From: a virus
DNA length: 64,000 nucleotides
Strand: one strand, 5' to 3'
Virus record (IMG/VR): IMGVR_UViG_3300042542_004122
Span: 1-64,000 of that record
Positions within the stretch are counted from its first letter, which is position 1. Each line of letters begins with the position of its first letter. Made by a program: the position numbers and the translations under genes. The notes below the pieces were generated by a model. It saw only the letters and a program-made list of their open reading frames with translations. It was not told the DNA's origin and did no database searches. This document shows positions 35,908 to 43,358 of this stretch, one piece after another.

Positions 35908-37958
35908 AAAAAGTAATCATTACTTTACTAACAATCGCAATAGGTATCGGTATAAAGATATACGAGCCTAATATAGTAGAAATTTTAAAACTCAAAGGAT
36001 TTGATCAGTTATTAACTTTAAATGATACTAAAACTAGTGAAACAGCCGTAATAATAGAAATTGATGAGCCTACAATAGAGCAACAAGGTCAATGGCCTTG
36101 GCCAAGAGATTTAATAGCAGATGGTATTAAAAAAGCTGTAGATCATGGAGCTGAGATTGTAGTTCTATATCCGCTTTTTGCAGAAAAAGATAGATTTAAT
36201 AAAGATGAAATACTTAAAGAGGTTATAACAAATAGTAAGGTCATAGGAACGCAATCTGCTTCTTTAAAAGGGAAAGGAGATCTAGTAACTAGAGGTTTTG
36301 CTATCGTAGGAAATACAGAAGAACAATGGTTTTATAGGTATCAAAACGGAATAGGTAGTATTTCTGAAATATCTAAAACAGCTCAAGGTATGGGTATGAT
36401 TACTACAGTCCCAGAACTAGATGGAGTAACTAGAAAAATACCTTTAGTGTTAATGGTTGGTGATAAGTTCTATCCTTCTTTACCTTTAGAAATAGCAAGA
36501 GTAATACATGGGGCTAAAAATTATAGAGCAAAAGTTACTGAGGCGGGATTATCTAGCATATATATCAATAAGAATTTTTCCATAGAACCAGATAAGCGCG
36601 GAGAGTTATGGATAGATTGGTCTTGGACCTGGCCTATTAAAAGTTGGAAAGAGGAATCTTGGGGAGACTTGACAGGTAAAATAGCTATTTTAGCTATAAA
36701 CGTAGAGGGAATTACTAATACTATTGCAACCCCTGCAGGCACTAAACTAGGTCATGAAGTTAGTTTAGCTGCATGGGAAACTCTATGGAACGATAATAAA
36801 ATAACTAGACCTTATTGGGCAGATTTAACTGAGCTTTTATTTTTCTGTCTGTTGATAGCAGTCAGTGCTCTCGTTGCTGATAAAGGAAATAAATTACTCG
36901 TAGGAGTATGGGGAGTAGTTATACTACTAGTTCCATTTAGTATAAGTTACTACGTCTTTAATCAATATCAATATTTAACTGATTGGACATTTAGTTTAGT
37001 ATTTGGAACACTGTTCTATGGATATGTCGTGTATTCTAGATTTGTTAAAGAGTTTAAACTAAAGCAACAAATCAAGAAACAATTCCAATCTTATCTTTCA
37101 AAGGCTCTTGTGGAAAAACTCCAGAAGAATCCAGAGCTATTAAAGCTTGGCGGAGATAGCAGAGAGCTGTCAATCATGTTCACAGACGTTCGTGGGTTTA
37201 CCTCTATCAGCGAACACTATGGTGAGAATGTTCAAGGATTAACCCAAATCATGAATCGCTATATGACAGCGATGACTGCAAAAATTCTTGAGAATGAAGG
37301 AACGCTTGATAAGTATATTGGCGATGCACAGATGGCATTTTGGAATGCGCCGCTTGATGACAAGCAGCACGCCAAGAATGCAGTTAAAACAGCTTTAAGT
37401 ATGTTAGGAGATTTAGATGAATTCAACAGAAGTATTGCGGCTGAAGGCGTCCCTCCTTTCGGCATGGGCCTTGGTATCAATACCGGTATGGTTGTTGTTG
37501 GAAATATGGGCAGCGATCAACGTTTCGATTATACTTGCCTCGGTGATGCTGTCAATCTTGCTAGTCGTCTCGAAGGACAAAGCAAACCGTATGGAGTCAA
37601 ATTAGTCATTGGTTCAAAGACAGCAGAGTATGTTTCAGATGAATATTTTATATTAGAACTGGACACTATTGCGGTAAAAGGTAAAAAACAAGGAGTTAAT
37701 ATCTATACTGTTTTAGGCACTAATAAAGAGATAGATGATTTAGGTTTTTCTTATGCAAGAAAAGATCATAACGATATGTTAGATTATTATAGAAATAAAA
37801 ACTTCACTAGTGCTACCGTATTGTGCGAAAGATTAACGAAAGCATTTAAAGGCGATATGAAATCATACTACGAAATGATGATGGATCGTTGTCGTGAGTA
37901 TACAAAAACCCCGCCACCAGCTAACTGGGACGGGGTTTACAGAGCTACTAGTAAATAG
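35904..37958 (+). CDS. CHASE2 sensor - class III adenylate/guanylate cyclase
   Basis: 684 aa. N-terminal TM, CHASE2 periplasmic domain about 40-310 (IIEIDEPTIEQQGQWPWPR, ATPAGTKLGHEV), three TM helices about 310-385, then a class III cyclase domain. MFTDVRGFTS and YIGDAQMAFWNAP provide the metal aspartates, LDKYIGD the purine-selecting Lys, and CLGDAVNLASRLE the Asp and the transition-state Asn/Arg. All key residues are present, so it should be active, probably making cAMP. It ends in two successive TAG codons. The region about 37080-37620 has more GC-rich codons, suggesting a recent host origin. Confidence 0.93.
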   Translation: MKKVIITLLTIAIGIGIKIYEPNIVEILKLKGFDQLLTLNDTKTSETAVIIEIDEPTIEQQGQWPWPRDLIADGIKKAVDHGAEIVVLYPLFAEKDRFNKDEILKEVITNSKVIGTQSASLKGKGDLVTRGFAIVGNTEEQWFYRYQNGIGSISEISKTAQGMGMITTVPELDGVTRKIPLVLMVGDKFYPSLPLEIARVIHGAKNYRAKVTEAGLSSIYINKNFSIEPDKRGELWIDWSWTWPIKSWKEESWGDLTGKIAILAINVEGITNTIATPAGTKLGHEVSLAAWETLWNDNKITRPYWADLTELLFFCLLIAVSALVADKGNKLLVGVWGVVILLVPFSISYYVFNQYQYLTDWTFSLVFGTLFYGYVVYSRFVKEFKLKQQIKKQFQSYLSKALVEKLQKNPELLKLGGDSRELSIMFTDVRGFTSISEHYGENVQGLTQIMNRYMTAMTAKILENEGTLDKYIGDAQMAFWNAPLDDKQHAKNAVKTALSMLGDLDEFNRSIAAEGVPPFGMGLGINTGMVVVGNMGSDQRFDYTCLGDAVNLASRLEGQSKPYGVKLVIGSKTAEYVSDEYFILELDTIAVKGKKQGVNIYTVLGTNKEIDDLGFSYARKDHNDMLDYYRNKNFTSATVLCERLTKAFKGDMKSYYEMMMDRCREYTKTPPPANWDGVYRATSK
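37906..37938 (-). terminator. Terminator embedded in the cyclase 3' end
   Basis: AAACCCCG/CGGGGTTT; on the minus strand followed by TTTTTG. It ends the convergent leftward operon from inside the plus-strand coding sequence. Confidence 0.65.
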
Positions 37959-37963
37959 TAGAG

Positions 37964-38212
37964 TTATTTTTTCTTTGCAGTTCTAGCTTTTTTAGCTAAA
38001 TCAGCATCTGCTGTGTAATAAGTTTTACCTTTGGTAATAAAGCTATTAACTCTAGCATATGCCCATTGCTCTCTTGTAGCACCTGGACGGTGACCTGTTG
38101 CCCAAGCAGCAGCACCTCTACGATATACCTGCTCTAAAATACTTTTAGGTATTTTAGATTCTTTAGCTTTACCAGCTAAGCCTTTATCTTGTGGTTTATT
38201 TTTTAGCGCCAT
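37964..38212 (-). CDS. DUF5824-like small basic protein, 82 aa
   Basis: MALKNKPQDKGLAGKAKES, then ILEQVYRRGAAAWATGHRPG and REQWAYARVNSFI, the core pattern I associate with phage DUF5824 proteins. The start at 38212 overlaps the upstream gene by 17 nt. Likely nucleic-acid associated; role unknown. Confidence 0.7.
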   Translation of the reverse strand: MALKNKPQDKGLAGKAKESKIPKSILEQVYRRGAAAWATGHRPGATREQWAYARVNSFITKGKTYYTADADLAKKARTAKKK

Positions 38213-38438
38213 TTTTCTTACCGTAGCGTTTTTGATATGCCAAAGTATATTTACTTGGCTTAGTCTCAACGCCCTCATCTGTTTTAAAAGGTTGATAAGA
38301 GTAATTACCAGATCTAGCTTGCTCTCGTCTAGCAACTACTTCCTTAGCTCTCTCTTTTCTTGACTGACCTTTAAGGGATCCAAGATATCTTTTAATAACT
38401 CTTTTACCGTCTACAGTTTCAGCAGGAACTTTCTTCAT
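38196..38438 (-). CDS. Small basic phage protein, 80 aa
   Basis: MKKVPAETVDGKRVIKRYLG, then KGQSRKERAKEVVARREQA and YTLAYQKRYGKK. Strongly basic; possibly DNA binding. One of four consecutive small basic genes that recur together in phages, as I recall. Confidence 0.65.
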   Translation of the reverse strand: MKKVPAETVDGKRVIKRYLGSLKGQSRKERAKEVVARREQARSGNYSYQPFKTDEGVETKPSKYTLAYQKRYGKKNGAKK

Positions 38439-38608
38439 TTTTTCTTCTTACGACGAACAGGTTTATAAGAACCTGTAAGAGTCTGTGCAGCCATATCTTT
38501 ATCGTAGGTAGCAATATTATATTTACTGACATTAGTTGTTGGAGTTATTTCGCCTACACCTAAACTTTTGTCTACCGAAGACATACGAGGTTTTTTTGTT
38601 TTTTTCAT
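38435..38608 (-). CDS. Small basic protein, 57 aa
   Basis: MKKTKKPRMSSVDKSLGVG to GSYKPVRRKKKK. ATGA overlaps on both sides. Function unknown. Confidence 0.6.
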   Translation of the reverse strand: MKKTKKPRMSSVDKSLGVGEITPTTNVSKYNIATYDKDMAAQTLTGSYKPVRRKKKK

Positions 38609-38952
38609 TTCTTTCTCGGATTACTTAGTTTAGAGCCACCAGATCCGGCCCATAACACTTTTCTAGCCCAATAGTTAGGAGAGAATTTATCGTCTTTAGT
38701 TAGTTGTCCGCTCTTATCTCTAATTCCTGCACTACGAGTTAGATAATTCTTTCTAGCATCTGGGCTGTAGTTATGTCCATAGCCTTTTTGACCAAAATGA
38801 ACTACTTTAACTTCATCCCCTTTTTTGGCTAATACCATACGTTTTTTATCTTCTTTAGTAGAAGAACGAGGTTTATTAAACCCAGGAAAGACGGTGCCTC
38901 TATATTCTATTTTACCGTCTCCAAGTCTTTTTACGTCTTTAGATGATGCCAT
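38605..38952 (-). CDS. Small basic phage protein, 115 aa
   Basis: Contains IEYRGTVFPGFNKPR, KVVHFGQKGYGHNYSPDARK and SPNYWARKVLWAGSGGSK, a pattern I recall from many tailed phages, usually near packaging or structural genes. Possibly a virion or DNA-associated protein. Strong GGAGG site. Confidence 0.7.
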   Translation of the reverse strand: MASSKDVKRLGDGKIEYRGTVFPGFNKPRSSTKEDKKRMVLAKKGDEVKVVHFGQKGYGHNYSPDARKNYLTRSAGIRDKSGQLTKDDKFSPNYWARKVLWAGSGGSKLSNPRKK

Positions 38953-38974
38953 TTTATCCTCCGGGGATTTATAG

Positions 38975-39118
38975 CTATAATAGCTTTTTATTACTAGAAT
39001 TGTCTACTGTAAAAATATAAGATACTGTATTGGAACTAACTGATGATGCAGTAGGAAAAGTATTGCTGACATGAGCTAGATTATTTTTTAGTATAGTTTC
39101 TATAGAATATTTACCCAT
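38975..39118 (-). CDS. Hypothetical protein, 47 aa
   Basis: [19 protein letters not shown], Ser/Thr-rich middle and YIFTVDN strand. Start overlaps the IF-1 stop by 8 nt. Function unknown. Confidence 0.5.
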   Translation of the reverse strand: MGKYSIETILKNNLAHVSNTFPTASSVSSNTVSYIFTVDNSSNKKLL

Positions 39119-39323
39119 TTCTATAAATTATTCTACCTCTATGTAAGTCGTAAGGACTTACTTCTACCTTCACGCTATCCCCTACAGATATTCTGATATT
39201 GTTCTTTCTAATTTTTCCATTAACGTAAGCTAGTAAGATATTCCCATTTACTTCTACTTTAAAATTTGCATTAGGTAATGCTTCTAGCACTTTACCGTCT
39301 ATTTCTATTAATTCTTTAGACAT
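39111..39323 (-). CDS. infA: Translation initiation factor IF-1
   Basis: 70 aa S1/OB-fold protein aligning with bacterial IF-1 over its full length: [33 protein letters not shown] (about 36-49), [14 protein letters not shown] (about 55-68). The basic GKxRKNxIRI loop that enters the 30S A site is intact. IF-1 stimulates IF-2/IF-3 action and start selection. ATG is embedded in the upstream gene's end, so it is translationally coupled, not leaderless. Confidence 0.93.
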   Translation of the reverse strand: MSKELIEIDGKVLEALPNANFKVEVNGNILLAYVNGKIRKNNIRISVGDSVKVEVSPYDLHRGRIIYRNG

Positions 39324-39486
39324 ATTTATTGTATATACTTTTAAAAGTCTCCCATTGTTTTTGGCTGAGCTGTGGATATTTACTTTGATAAACTACAAGA
39401 CTTTTAATAAATGCTCTTTGAGGATCAGTTAAAGGTTTTTGTAGTAATTCTTCTTGTTGTTGTTTAGATATTCTACGAGTTTTCAT
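39316..39486 (-). CDS. Hypothetical protein, 56 aa
   Basis: [20 protein letters not shown] then [19 protein letters not shown]: a basic helical protein. Directly upstream of, and overlapping, infA by 8 nt. Function unknown. Confidence 0.6.
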   Translation of the reverse strand: MKTRRISKQQQEELLQKPLTDPQRAFIKSLVVYQSKYPQLSQKQWETFKSIYNKYV

Positions 39487-39492
39487 TAGTCT

Positions 39493-40167
39493 TTATAAAC
39501 TAACCTGTAATTTTTCGTATTGATTAATTCTATATTTTAACTCAGGGATGAAAGGTAAAGTTTGTGATTCAAATACTTGAACATCTGCGTTTTCCACAGT
39601 AATTAAAACAACTATTTTTTGTAAGTTTGTTTTAAAAATTTCATTGTGAGCGTAAGCATATGCTGTGCACTGTATAAAATAATCTTTAATATCTTTTATC
39701 TGTTTTTTCTTTTTAGATGTTTTAAAGTCTATTACTGCCGGAATTTTATTCCACTCTCCAAACATATCAACTCGTCCAGCATATCTCAAATGCTTAGACC
39801 AAACAGGTATTTCTTGTGCCCAAACATTAGTTACGCCTTTTTGTGTAGCCTGTATGAGATTAGTAATCATTTTCTGAGTAGTAATTTCTTCATTTAAAAT
39901 ATCAGTTGCCCAAGAGTTAGATCCATCCCAATATCTTTCTAGATATTTGTGCACTATCTCTCCACGATCCGTAGCAGCTTTAGATACACGCGCTGCCTCT
40001 TCTTCTCCTACTTTATCTTTCCAGCGTTGCAACCAGATATTATTAGCCGTTTTTCCTAAAATAGTAGTGACGCTAGGAAAACTACCATCAGGTGTTTTAT
40101 ATAGCCTGCCTTTTTCGGTAGTTTCTGCTGTTACCTCTTTGCATACGGAATAATCAAAATTTGTCAA
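39493..40167 (-). CDS. PD-(D/E)XK exonuclease (RecB/Cas4-like)
   Basis: 224 aa if started at TTG 40167 (TNFDYSVCKEV); an ATG at 40236 would lie further inside the methyltransferase gene. DGSFPSVTTIL, GEIVHKYLE, then GRVDMFGEWNKIPAVIDFKT with the D...D-x-K active site and IQCTAYAYAHNE with the conserved Gln/Tyr. Likely degrades host DNA or acts in phage recombination/replication. Confidence 0.8.
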   Translation of the reverse strand: MTNFDYSVCKEVTAETTEKGRLYKTPDGSFPSVTTILGKTANNIWLQRWKDKVGEEEAARVSKAATDRGEIVHKYLERYWDGSNSWATDILNEEITTQKMITNLIQATQKGVTNVWAQEIPVWSKHLRYAGRVDMFGEWNKIPAVIDFKTSKKKKQIKDIKDYFIQCTAYAYAHNEIFKTNLQKIVVLITVENADVQVFESQTLPFIPELKYRINQYEKLQVSL

Positions 40168-40729
40168 TTTGGTTACCAAACACGTCCCATCCAGGTCTTT
40201 GCGTTCTTGCAAACATTTCCAGATATGGGCCATCAAATAGTCTTTCTATTCTGTCATAGGCTTCGTCAGGTTTTCTACTATGCTCACGTTGTTGAGATAT
40301 GATTACTTGTCTAACACCTTTATCTTTACGCTCTAAAGTTTTACCTCGTCTACCGAGTAGACATAGCTCTGCGTTAGCTCTAGTGTAATATCCTAGATTC
40401 ATGCGTATATCTTTATCTACATCTAAGGCTTTAAGATTGGCTGTTTTATTAGTTTTTACCCAAGTAAATGCACAGGTTTTATATTCAAATCCCCACGCTT
40501 TCATTACTTCGAAACTTTTGTCCAAGATAGGAAAAGTTACCCACATAAATAAGATTGAGTTAGGAGCCGCAATCTTCTTAATCGGTAAATTTTTAATATC
40601 TTCCAAAGTCATAACCTTATAATCTGGACTTCTATCTCCACCAGCTTCTGAGTAGGTTTCAAATGTCCAAGGTGGATCGGCGTAAATAACCGAATACCGT
40701 TTATCTGTATTAAATATGTCTATATTCAC
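40154..40729 (-). CDS. MT-A70 family adenine methyltransferase
   Basis: 191 aa. GTG at 40729 with GAGG 5 nt upstream. VIYADPPWTFETY (about 13-25) is the DPPW catalytic motif; FMWVTFPILD and ARTQRPGWDVFGNQ are typical of phage and Dam-like MT-A70 DNA N6-adenine methyltransferases. It would methylate adenines to protect against host restriction or mark phage DNA. Confidence 0.88.
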   Translation of the reverse strand: MNIDIFNTDKRYSVIYADPPWTFETYSEAGGDRSPDYKVMTLEDIKNLPIKKIAAPNSILFMWVTFPILDKSFEVMKAWGFEYKTCAFTWVKTNKTANLKALDVDKDIRMNLGYYTRANAELCLLGRRGKTLERKDKGVRQVIISQQREHSRKPDEAYDRIERLFDGPYLEMFARTQRPGWDVFGNQIDKF

Positions 40730-40731
40730 TA

Positions 40732-40800
40732 TTACCTCAAAGACATTAACCATAGGACTATAAATCCCATGGCTAATATTATTATACTAATCATCTTCAT
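40732..40800 (-). CDS. Possible 22-aa single-TM peptide
   Basis: MKMISIIILAMGFIVLWLMS. Starts within the upstream gene's end and stops 3 nt before the methyltransferase GTG, so it would keep translation continuous through the operon. Confidence 0.4.
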   Translation of the reverse strand: MKMISIIILAMGFIVLWLMSLR

Positions 40801-41056
40801 CTACCATCTCACTACCAGATAGCATCATATGTTTCACTGATTCAATGCCACCTATAGCCAAGATAATATCAAATTCTCCTGCTATTATGGAAAATATTTT
40901 ATTATCAGATCCCATACCCACAGCAACTATACCGGATAATTTACCTTGGTCTATAAGGTTATGTATCTCGCCTACAATTTTTAGCATCATTTCTTTGGGA
41001 GATGTGGTTCCGTCTTTTTTACTTTTTAGGTCTTGAAAATTAATAATATTATCCAT
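40787..41056 (-). CDS. Hypothetical protein, 89 aa
   Basis: MDNIINFQDLKSKKDGTTSP, helix EMMLKIVGEIHNLIDQG, then strands GIVAVGMGSDNKIFSII. Phage proteins with this helix-strand outline are common but unnamed. Overlaps RNase HI by 8 nt. Confidence 0.65.
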   Translation of the reverse strand: MDNIINFQDLKSKKDGTTSPKEMMLKIVGEIHNLIDQGKLSGIVAVGMGSDNKIFSIIAGEFDIILAIGGIESVKHMMLSGSEMVDEDD

Positions 41057-41489
41057 TATAACAACACTCGCTTGCTAAAGTATCTACTTCTTCATTTTCT
41101 GGTATGCCAGAATGGGCAGGAACCCATTTCCATTCTATAGATATATGAGAAGATAGAAGATCTAGCTCTTTCCAAAGGTCTTGATTTTTTACAGGCTTAC
41201 GGTTAGCAGTTTTCCAACCATTCTTTTTCCAAGAGTGAATCCACTCTGTTATACCCTTTTTAAGGTATTGGCTATCAGTATTAACCTCTATAGTATCTAT
41301 TTCGAGTGTTACGTTTTTAATACCTTCTATAGCTGCTCGTAGTTCCATCCTATTATTTGTAGTATTAGACTCGCGACCTATTACTATCTTAGGATCTTTA
41401 TCCAAGTAGTAAATTTTAGCCGCAAACCCTCCAGGACCGGGGTTACCTTTACAGGCTCCGTCACAAAATATTATAGCTCTATTAGTCAT
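41049..41489 (-). CDS. rnhA: Ribonuclease HI
   Basis: 146 aa from MTNRAIIFCDGACKGNPGPG. Catalytic carboxylates: Asp in FCDGACKGNPG, Glu in NNRMELRAA, Asp in VNTDSQYLKKG and Asp in NEEVDTLAS; His in PAHSG. Complete enzyme. It removes RNA primers or hybrids during phage replication. Confidence 0.93.
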   Translation of the reverse strand: MTNRAIIFCDGACKGNPGPGGFAAKIYYLDKDPKIVIGRESNTTNNRMELRAAIEGIKNVTLEIDTIEVNTDSQYLKKGITEWIHSWKKNGWKTANRKPVKNQDLWKELDLLSSHISIEWKWVPAHSGIPENEEVDTLASECCYNG

Positions 41490-41586
41490 CAAAGATACTC
41501 CAAACGGCGTGAGATACTGCAGCAAAAAGCCCAATTAAGAATGCTAAAAAAGCAATAGAGAAAATTAATCCTAATACTAGTTCCAT
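41482..41586 (-). CDS. Small single-TM protein, 34 aa
   Basis: MELVLGLIFSIAFLAFLIGL then FAAVSHAVW. Overlaps both neighbours (8 and 10 nt). Membrane peptide of unknown role. Confidence 0.5.
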   Translation of the reverse strand: MELVLGLIFSIAFLAFLIGLFAAVSHAVWSIFDD

Positions 41587-42140
41587 GCTATTTTAATCTC
41601 GGCTTTCCATGCAGGTAGATAATCAACCCAGGAAGGGTGATATACAGTAACAGGAAATAATTTTCTTAGCTCTATCAACTGTTCGTGAGTAGGATGCCAA
41701 GGTTTTGTATTTGGTTTCCACTTACCTACAGGCAGATGATCTGATTTAAGATAGTTACAAGTTGGACACGCTGCAACTACATTTAGCCAATCGTCTTTGC
41801 CGCCTTTTGACAGAGGCATAACGTGGTCTCTAGTAACAGTTTCCATTGAAAGTTTAGTATTGCAGTAAGCACAATGACCCCGGTCTCTATAAAGCAAAGA
41901 GCTTTTAGTTAGCACAGGTTTTTGCGTCCTTTTAACATATTCTTTGCGAATAATTATAGAAGGCCAATTTAACTTGATGTTTGGATTTGGAGTCTTAATA
42001 GGAGTGCCATAATCAGATACTACCGAACAGGTATCGGCAAAAAGTCTTATAACCGCCTGTTTAGCACTAATTACGTGAAGTGGTAGTACACTTATAGGAG
42101 TGTAGTCCGCATTAAGAACTAATGTTTTGAATTCTGTCAT
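41577..42140 (-). CDS. HNH endonuclease
   Basis: 187 aa. CAYCNTKLSMETVTRDHVMP (about 89-108), GGKDDWLNVVAACPTCNYLK: ββα-metal HNH core with two CxxC zinc pairs, preceded by a domain starting LVLNADYTPISVLPL, common in stand-alone HNH proteins of this family. Could be a homing-like or packaging-associated nuclease. TTGACC-17-TAAGAT ends 7 nt before ATG. Confidence 0.88.
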   Translation of the reverse strand: MTEFKTLVLNADYTPISVLPLHVISAKQAVIRLFADTCSVVSDYGTPIKTPNPNIKLNWPSIIIRKEYVKRTQKPVLTKSSLLYRDRGHCAYCNTKLSMETVTRDHVMPLSKGGKDDWLNVVAACPTCNYLKSDHLPVGKWKPNTKPWHPTHEQLIELRKLFPVTVYHPSWVDYLPAWKAEIKIAWN

Positions 42141-42147
42141 TTTTTCT

Positions 42148-42176
42148 ATCTTATACTATTTTAGAGTATGGGTCAA
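42148..42176 (-). promoter_or_regulatory. Promoter TTGACC-17-TAAGAT, 7 nt before ATG
   Basis: -35 42171-42176, -10 42148-42153, ATG at 42140. Confidence 0.75.
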
Positions 42177-42182
42177 ATAAAA

Positions 42183-42208
42183 ACAGAGGGAGATTACTCT
42201 CCCTCTGT
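42183..42208 (-). terminator. Rho-independent terminator
   Basis: 11-bp stem ACAGAGGGAGA/TCTCCCTCTGT, loop 4 nt, T run on the minus strand; ends the hsp20 gene. Confidence 0.9.
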
Positions 42209-42253
42209 CGTTAACCGAGCCAGTCCAGCTCTTCTTCTGTGTATGGCCACATT

Positions 42254-42646
42254 TTACTTAATTGGAAGCTTGGTTACTTTCTCTGGATTACGAGAGAAGG
42301 TAATCTTTAGCATACCATCCTTAAGCGTGACTTCATCAACTAGAAATACTGGTGAAATTGGGAATACTGTCTTAAAGGCCTTTTTAGTTAGCCCCTGATG
42401 GACCCAACGTAGGGAATTTTCTGGATAAGCTGAAGAAGGCTGAGCTTCTACAGTTAGCCTACCGTCTACGTATTCAACTGATAGGTCATCTTTGTTATAT
42501 CCAGCAACTGCCATCTCTAAGATGTAGTTACCAGTCTTATCTTCCTTATATAGATTATAAGGTAAGAAGGTTTTGGCCGAAGCTAGGTAGTCAAGCTGAC
42601 CAAAAAGTGCGTCTTCAATTTGACGAATAATATCAAGTGTAGTCAT
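42254..42646 (-). CDS. Small heat shock protein Hsp20
   Basis: 130 aa alpha-crystallin-domain protein. YNLYKEDKTGNYILEMAVAG (about 30-49), NKDDLSVEYVDGRLTVEA, then IAF-like KKAFKTVFPI and VDEVTLKDGMLKITF, the IbpA/HspA order. An ATP-independent holdase. Hsp20 is recurrent in marine myophages and thought to help particle assembly. Its leader looks like a ROSE thermometer. Confidence 0.92.
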   Translation of the reverse strand: MTTLDIIRQIEDALFGQLDYLASAKTFLPYNLYKEDKTGNYILEMAVAGYNKDDLSVEYVDGRLTVEAQPSSAYPENSLRWVHQGLTKKAFKTVFPISPVFLVDEVTLKDGMLKITFSRNPEKVTKLPIK

Positions 42647-42654
42647 GTTTTTTT

Positions 42655-42699
42655 ATCTCCTTAAAAGCAAGATTTTATACGTCCCAAATGGCAACGTAT
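42655..42699 (-). promoter_or_regulatory. ROSE-like RNA thermometer in hsp20 leader
   Basis: Two hairpins in the roughly 50-nt leader: ATACGT...ACGTAT (42677-42699) and ATCTTGCT-TTTA-AGGAGAT (42655-42673). The second sequesters the Shine-Dalgarno AGGAG with UUGCU and a bulged G, the hallmark of ROSE elements that control small heat-shock genes. Confidence 0.7.
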
Positions 42700-42705
42700 A
42701 GATAT

Positions 42706-42735
42706 ATGTTAAGCTATCTTATGGGTAACTAGCAA
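42706..42735 (-). promoter_or_regulatory. Promoter of hsp20, TTGCTA-18-TAACAT
   Basis: -35 42730-42735, -10 42706-42711; places transcription start at the first thermometer hairpin. Confidence 0.55.
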
Positions 42736-42742
42736 ATAAAAA

Positions 42743-43015
42743 TTATTCGCAAAGTTCTACAAGAGACAAGATAGCTTCGTTTTTCTCTTCTAGCTCATCT
42801 TTGTTACGCTTAAATACCGCAACAGCAGTTGCACGAGTAAGACCTGACGCAAGTCCATACTCTGTCTTGAGATACGACTGTATATCTTTGATTACATCTC
42901 TAGATGATTCAATGAGCACTAGCTGATCTACTATCTGGTTAATCTTAACCTTAAAGTCTTGTGGATCAAGGGCCTTAGGTTCTGGCTTCTTTTTCTTTTC
43001 TGTATTCTCAGTCAT
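42743..43015 (-). CDS. Hypothetical helical protein, 90 aa
   Basis: Lys/Pro-rich start then VKINQIVDQLVLIESSRDVI and LASGLTRATAVAVFKRNKDE. Overlaps the upstream gene by 8 nt. Possibly a regulatory helix-bundle; no family assigned. Confidence 0.65.
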   Translation of the reverse strand: MTENTEKKKKPEPKALDPQDFKVKINQIVDQLVLIESSRDVIKDIQSYLKTEYGLASGLTRATAVAVFKRNKDELEEKNEAILSLVELCE

Positions 43016-43358
43016 TTTTTATAATTTTAAATCCTTTTCTTGTTTCTTTAGGCGGACGTCTGATTACTCGCTCCGCTTCTAGCTTGGTTAGGATAGTATT
43101 AAATACTATCTTAGCATTTTGTAAAGGCTCAACATCTCTAACGTCGTGTAAGGCCTTTATGACCATATGTTGAGCTGTAGTGATATTTGCACTACCAATT
43201 TTACTTAGCCCATCTTCTCTTGGAGAAACTAGTTCCCAAGTAAAACACTCATAGATAGCTTGCCCGTCGTTTTCAATTACATCAACAGGTTCTGATATCA
43301 GAAGCTCTTTGACAAGAGGTAGTAGCTTATCTATTATTGTTGAATGGCTGGAGACCAC
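43008..43358 (-). CDS. Hypothetical protein, 116 aa
   Basis: IIDKLLPLVKELLISEPVDV and a C-terminal winged-helix-like LTKLEAERVIRRPPKETRKG. Overlaps fpg by 25 nt. Function unknown. Confidence 0.6.
   Translation of the reverse strand: MVSSHSTIIDKLLPLVKELLISEPVDVIENDGQAIYECFTWELVSPREDGLSKIGSANITTAQHMVIKALHDVRDVEPLQNAKIVFNTILTKLEAERVIRRPPKETRKGFKIIKND

Noticed and set aside
39306-39323. IF-1 as a leaderless gene (TACAAT 4 nt before ATG)
   Set aside because: The upstream gene continues through this point and overlaps infA, so it is translationally coupled inside an operon.
42211-42252. 13-aa frame MWPYTEEELDWLG between hsp20 and its terminator
   Set aside because: Too short and without a ribosome site to be supported, though the peptide looks non-random.
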